From Gammaproteobacteria bacterium (lineage in GTDB: Bacteria; Pseudomonadota; Gammaproteobacteria; Chromatiales; Chromatiaceae), in the NCBI GenBank assembly GCA_006227775.1, contig SBFV01000414.1, positions 1 through 11,180 of the forward strand: DNA of 11,180 nt, written 5' to 3'. The stretch's first letter is position 1. Every line of letters begins with the position of its first letter. The translations under genes were made by a program, and so were the position numbers. The notes below the pieces were generated by a model. It worked only from the letters and a program-made list of their open reading frames with translations. It had not been told where the DNA came from and made no database searches. Below are positions 8,901 through 11,180 of this stretch, in pieces.

Positions 8901-9983
8901 AGGTAACCGGATCCGATTGGTTGCAGAGTCTGACGAGTTGGTTCCGGGGTTTGAGGAGTTGGGTGCAGGGTCTAAGGGGTTTTGTGCGGAGTCTGACGAT
9001 CGCCAGACCTTTAGCCATCCCAAAGCGAAGCCGCCGAACAGAGACAGGAAAGCCAGTAACAGCCCGCTCCAGCTCCATAGCCAGGAAAGGTCCTTGATGG
9101 CCGGCAGCATCCAGCCGAGGATGAAAGCGGCCATCACCAACAGGCCCACCACCCACCGTGACCGGGTCGCGAAGGATGCCAAGGCAGGACGCTCGCCCGC
9201 CTGCCAGGCCGACTGGTAGCCCGCCAACGCCATCCCGCCGCCGGCGCACAGCAAGGCGATGAACAATAGCAAGGTCAGGGGAACGGCAGCGCCCGCTCCG
9301 GCGGTCGCGATGTCCTTGGCACCCATGAACTGGCTCACCAGATGGGGCGCTAAGATCACCAGCCAGGGCACCAACAACAGGACCGCCGTCAGGCTCACCA
9401 GGATGGTCTGGTTCAGCAAGAGGTTGCGCAGGTAGATGCTGACCGCGGTAAGGGTATCGGCCCCCAGCAGACCCAGGCGGGGGGTCAGGTAGTTACTGTA
9501 GCGGCGCAGCCACTTGACCGCGGCAGGCTCCGCGGCCGAGGCCCCGGCGGCGCTCCCGTCCGCGGGCGTGGCGCGGGGGCCGGAGTGGCCTTGGCTCAGA
9601 TGTCTCTCCACCTCCAGGATACCGCCCTTGGCCCGATACACCCAGGCGGACAGCCAACTGCCAATGTAGCCGCCACCGGACACCGTCGAGAGGTAATCCA
9701 GCCGGCGCAACAGTCCCAGCCGGGCCAGCCCCTGCAGCACCCCCAGGTTAAAGGTCGCGCTGCGGATCCCGCCGCCGGAACAGGCCAGACCCAGCAGGCC
9801 CATGTGCAGGGGGTCCCGCGGGTCCTGGCGTGGGGGGAGAAGGGTGCCGGCACGGGCCGCGGCGATCTGCTGCAATTCCACCTGCTGCTGGGTGGCGAAA
9901 CCGCAAGGTGACGCCGGGTCTGCGGAATGGTCGCTAACCCGCTTTCCACCGCTCGTACGCTTCCCGCAGCGAAATGTGTGCAT
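5973..9983 (-). CDS. Multi-pass membrane patatin-like phospholipase
   Basis: This ~1,336-residue protein is a probable serine lipid acyl hydrolase in the inner membrane. Counting from the ATG at 9983: the oxyanion-hole motif GGGIRS is at 70-75, followed by ATFNLGVLQGL. The nucleophile is Ser102 in STVSGGGYIG. The catalytic Asp is Asp843 in LSDGGHFENLGIYEL. Between them lie about ten hydrophobic helices (near 193-215, 234-256, 276-295, 302-324, 362-385, 396-420, 438-466, 468-486, 505-528 and 619-638). A soluble loop (~530-615) carries a Pro/Gln/Thr repeat. A conserved-looking C-terminal region includes LMENVYLDLNLEEEWDHP and an aromatic, Trp-rich stretch. I know no name for that part. Start: the frame extends to a TTG at 10019 with no good ribosome site; the ATG at 9983 follows a GGGGG run with an 8-base spacer, so I prefer it without certainty. 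No signal peptide is apparent. The gene is convergent with the helicase pair and divergent from rlmD, so it is its own transcription unit. Patatins act as abortive-infection effectors in some defence systems, but no signal-synthesising cyclase is present here. Confidence 0.88.
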   Translation of the reverse strand: MHTFRCGKRTSGGKRVSDHSADPASPCGFATQQQVELQQIAAARAGTLLPPRQDPRDPLHMGLLGLACSGGGIRSATFNLGVLQGLARLGLLRRLDYLSTVSGGGYIGSWLSAWVYRAKGGILEVERHLSQGHSGPRATPADGSAAGASAAEPAAVKWLRRYSNYLTPRLGLLGADTLTAVSIYLRNLLLNQTILVSLTAVLLLVPWLVILAPHLVSQFMGAKDIATAGAGAAVPLTLLLFIALLCAGGGMALAGYQSAWQAGERPALASFATRSRWVVGLLVMAAFILGWMLPAIKDLSWLWSWSGLLLAFLSLFGGFALGWLKVWRSSDSAQNPLDPAPNSSNPGTNSSDSATNRIRLPTLASLIGGLAGATLLIALVWVLVQNLPERVGFSMRLHLLVWGPPLVTLILLLALTLFLGLAGRAFRDPLREWWGRIGAYQLHLALVWLVVSAATVYGPYAVLYLGNWVQALGGLWGLITLAGVWAAKSPSTGGRDGSVYLELLAKFAPYLFGIGLLILVAFGLYRGLELMTGENLGALVCTDQSHPAGERPAYRVQGSVVSQDQKSQPQPQSQTQPETQPEPQTKTKTVTATLVELSPRACCKFDDYAAGIEGALDSLGWQPIVALVLLLASIGLLTWRVDINVFSLHMFYRNRLERCYLGASQGANRSPDPFTNLCSSDAPRLRDLARSAASGHPQRPLHIINTALNLTNTRNLAWQERKAASFTFTPWYCGYELDPKYPAYQPTEEYVQCPLGWGQPGWISLGLPLTISGAAASPNAGYHTNPVVAFLLTVFNVRLGWWLQNPRYGHVWRKPGPFFSLKPLVQELLGSANEESNFLYLSDGGHFENLGIYELVRRRCRYIIACDAGCDPDYRFEDLGNAIRKIRVDLGVDIRIDVQGLIPDPQTKHSRVHCAVGTIPYRDAQGREARGYLLYLKASLTGDEPADVRQYQAAHGDFPHQSTADQWFSESQFESYRTLGLHALTEAIEEAARRATATPTGVGCGSPDKNDPAPGNRHRCNLEELFAELYEHWYPPARAQAGAFSRHGETLDGLFARIRSDPYLRFLDAQVYPAWPSLTARVPEYERPDCCLGLPDGYQEIRAGFYLCNALFQLMENVYLDLNLEEEWDHPDNRGWMNYFRHWSWSAMVRYSWAICAPTYGARFQKFCAHRLGMEVGQVLCAKPIPVAALDKVDLDKVAAAAQSLLNPIEIGLVRTLAGAPDLKGTSLEVLPLRLAVPNPLLPQARETTALYTFAFALVQRLPAQGTLTHHELVYYRVQNHLRRTNLGRAGLVQLRRRYPGLVLRPRRLPSAIRDFEHEHDTEGLQRLWASVEAAE
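8229..8284. repeat. G-rich hexanucleotide-like tract with G-quadruplex potential
   Basis: On the + strand there are nine runs of three or four G in 51 bases (from 8234 to 8284), separated by T-rich spacers such as GGGTTGGGTTTC and GGGGTTGGGG. This resembles telomere-type repeats. It lies inside the phospholipase gene, on its template strand; in protein it gives an alternating Gln/Pro/Thr tract (PQPQSQTQPETQ). The six-base period keeps the frame. Confidence 0.75.
8919..9002. repeat. Four 21-nt tandem repeats in the phospholipase gene
   Basis: Four contiguous 21-base units start at 8919, 8940, 8961 and 8982 and share patterns such as GAGTCTGACGA and GGGTTTGAGGA. They encode four seven-residue units, for example SDSATNR and SNPGTNS. 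These form a short polar connector between the fourth and fifth membrane helices. The outer units (TCTGACGA) resemble each other more than the inner ones. Confidence 0.75.
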
Positions 9984-10120
9984 GGCCCCGGCCCCCGGGT
10001 TGAAGTGCCTGATGATCAATAAGCTTAGCCTAAGTTCTTCCCACCCGACTCACTAGGGCGGGATGCCTTATCCTGTACCTGCCGCGCCGCGGCGGAACCT
10101 GGATAGCCTGAGGAGCGAAC
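9984..10120. other. Divergent intergenic region between the phospholipase gene and rlmD
   Basis: This spacer must hold the promoters of both flanking genes, but no convincing sigma-70 pair is visible. The best + strand candidate for rlmD is TATCCT (10069-10074) with a poor CCGACT box 18 bases upstream. An 11-base palindrome, CTTAGCCTAAG (10024-10034), next to an AAGCTT, is the only symmetrical site noticed. It could be an operator or chance. If the phospholipase starts at the TTG at 10019, the spacer shrinks to 101 bases. Confidence 0.4.
10111..10115 (+). promoter_or_regulatory. Ribosome binding site of rlmD
   Basis: AGGAG lies 5 bases before the GTG at 10121. It selects that GTG as the start, which also gives the right distance to the TRAM domain. 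Confidence 0.75.
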
Positions 10121-11180
10121 GTGTCGAGAGCGAAACGCAAACCCTTGCCGGAGGAACCCGTACTGGCGGATATCGAGTCCCTGACCCACGAAGGGCGGGG
10201 CCTGGCGCGGGTAGAGGGCAAGGCGGTCTTCGTCGACGGGGCCCTGGCGGGGGAGCGGGTGCGGTTCCGCTATGCCCGGCTGCAGCGCCACTTCGACGAG
10301 GGGCGGGTGGTGGAGGTCCTGTCCCCCTCGCCCCAGCGGGTCCCGCCCCGTTGTCCCCACTTCAGCCTGTGCGGTGGCTGTAGCCTGCAACATCAGGACC
10401 CGGCGGCCCAGATCGCCATGAAGCAGGAGATCCTGGCGGATGTGCTGCGGCGCATCGGCGGCGTCGAGCCGGAGCGCTGGCTGCCGCCCCTGGCGGCGGG
10501 GCACTGGGGCTACCGGCGCAAGGCCCGGCTGGGGGTGCGGTACGTGGCCAAAAAGGGCAAGACCCTGGTGGGGTTTAGGGAGAAGGGCTCCGGCTTTCTC
10601 GCCGACTTGAGCCGTTGCGAGGTTCTGCACCCGGACGTGGGGGAGCGGCTTGGGGCTATCGCCGCCCTGGTGGATGGCCTGAGCATCCGCGACCAGGTGC
10701 CGCAGATCGAGATGGCGAAGGGGGAGGGGCCCTGCGTCCTGGTCTTCCGGGTGCTCAAGCCCCCGGCGGGGGCGGACCTGGAGCGGCTGGCGGCCTTTGC
10801 CGCCGCCCAGGATCTGCGCGTCTACCTCCAGGAGGGCGGGCCCGAGACCATTCGTCCTCTGCCCGGCCAGGCGGTGGACCTGTCTTACAGCCTGCCGGAT
10901 TTCGCTGTCCGCCTGCACTTCCTGCCTACTGACTTCACCCAGGTGAATCTGGAACTGAACCGCCTCATGGTGCGTCAGGCGCTTGACCTTCTCGATCCCG
11001 GGCCCGAGGAGCGGGTCCTGGACCTCTTCTGTGGCCTGGGCAATTTCACCCTGCCCCTGGCGCGGCGGGCCGGCTCGGTCCTGGGGGTGGAGGCCGACGC
11101 CGGGCTGGTCGAGCGCGCCCGGCGCAACGCCGAGGCGAACGGCATTTACAACGCGACCTTTCAGATGGCCGATCTCTACG
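10121..11180 (+). CDS. rlmD: 23S rRNA (uracil-1939-C5)-methyltransferase RlmD (partial, 3' end missing)
   Basis: This cytoplasmic enzyme uses S-adenosylmethionine to methylate C5 of a uracil in 23S rRNA. The window shows 353 codons from a GTG start and then runs out. Seen: an N-terminal TRAM domain (~12-68, LTHEGRGLARVEGKAVFVDG), and the iron-sulfur ligands Cys78, Cys84 and Cys87 (C-x5-C-x2-C) with Cys166 as the fourth. Spacing and order match E. coli RlmD. Then come FTQVNLELN (272-280), typical of the RlmD/TrmA family, and SAM motif I VLDLFCGLGNFTLPLA (299-314). The catalytic Cys and general base lie beyond the edge. The iron-sulfur cysteines favour RlmD over TrmA, which lacks them; RlmC is a less likely alternative. 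This is a core gene with no functional tie to its divergent neighbour. Confidence 0.93.
   Translation, partial: MSRAKRKPLPEEPVLADIESLTHEGRGLARVEGKAVFVDGALAGERVRFRYARLQRHFDEGRVVEVLSPSPQRVPPRCPHFSLCGGCSLQHQDPAAQIAMKQEILADVLRRIGGVEPERWLPPLAAGHWGYRRKARLGVRYVAKKGKTLVGFREKGSGFLADLSRCEVLHPDVGERLGAIAALVDGLSIRDQVPQIEMAKGEGPCVLVFRVLKPPAGADLERLAAFAAAQDLRVYLQEGGPETIRPLPGQAVDLSYSLPDFAVRLHFLPTDFTQVNLELNRLMVRQALDLLDPGPEERVLDLFCGLGNFTLPLARRAGSVLGVEADAGLVERARRNAEANGIYNATFQMADLY

Noticed and set aside
5973..9983. CBASS-type system with the patatin as effector
   Set aside because: No CD-NTase, HORMA, TRIP13 or ubiquitin-like accessory gene in the window, and the protein is far larger than typical CBASS patatin effectors.
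10000..10032. TTGAAG as a -35 box for rlmD
   Set aside because: No -10-like hexamer at 16-18 bases, and it lies within or beside the phospholipase start.

Overview
The window is GC-rich and densely coding. It holds four protein genes, two of them cut by the window edges. The base composition, strong GGAGG-type ribosome binding sites and an RlmD-type rRNA methyltransferase with the C-x5-C-x2-C iron-sulfur signature fit a high-GC gammaproteobacterium. A purple-sulfur or Chromatiales-like host is my guess from the overall feel of the proteins, not something the sequence proves. No tRNA, rRNA, CRISPR array, insertion sequence or integrase is visible.

Left part, + strand: the C-terminal ~1,176 residues of a very large superfamily 2 helicase (2-3532; N-terminal part off the window). 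It runs from helicase motifs V and VI through a coiled coil, zinc-ribbon-like cysteines and an MZB/DUF1998-type zinc cluster to a likely Vsr/PD-(D/E)XK-like nuclease domain and an unassigned C-terminal domain. After 90 bases, with a strong ribosome binding site, comes a 774-residue superfamily 1 (UvrD/Rep-like) helicase with a RelE-like toxin fold fused to its N-terminus (3623-5947). The two genes probably form an operon. A giant MZB/DUF1998 helicase recalls Druantia (DruE) and DISARM. I infer a nucleic-acid-targeting defence or repair module here, with the RelE-UvrD fusion as the unusual partner.

Middle part, - strand: a convergent gene (5973-9983) for a ~1,336-residue membrane-embedded patatin-like phospholipase. 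About ten transmembrane segments and a soluble loop are inserted between the nucleophile Ser and the catalytic Asp. It ends 25 bases from the helicase operon.

Right part, + strand: after a ~137-base divergent spacer begins rlmD (10121 to the window end), a housekeeping 23S rRNA methyltransferase. It may mark the border between an accessory block and the core genome.

A theme runs through the three accessory genes: each carries short degenerate tandem repeats that keep the reading frame and lie in linkers between domains (66-nt units in the first helicase, 18-nt units in the second, 21-nt units and a 6-nt G-rich tract in the phospholipase). A degenerate direct repeat also sits in the gap between the two helicase genes.
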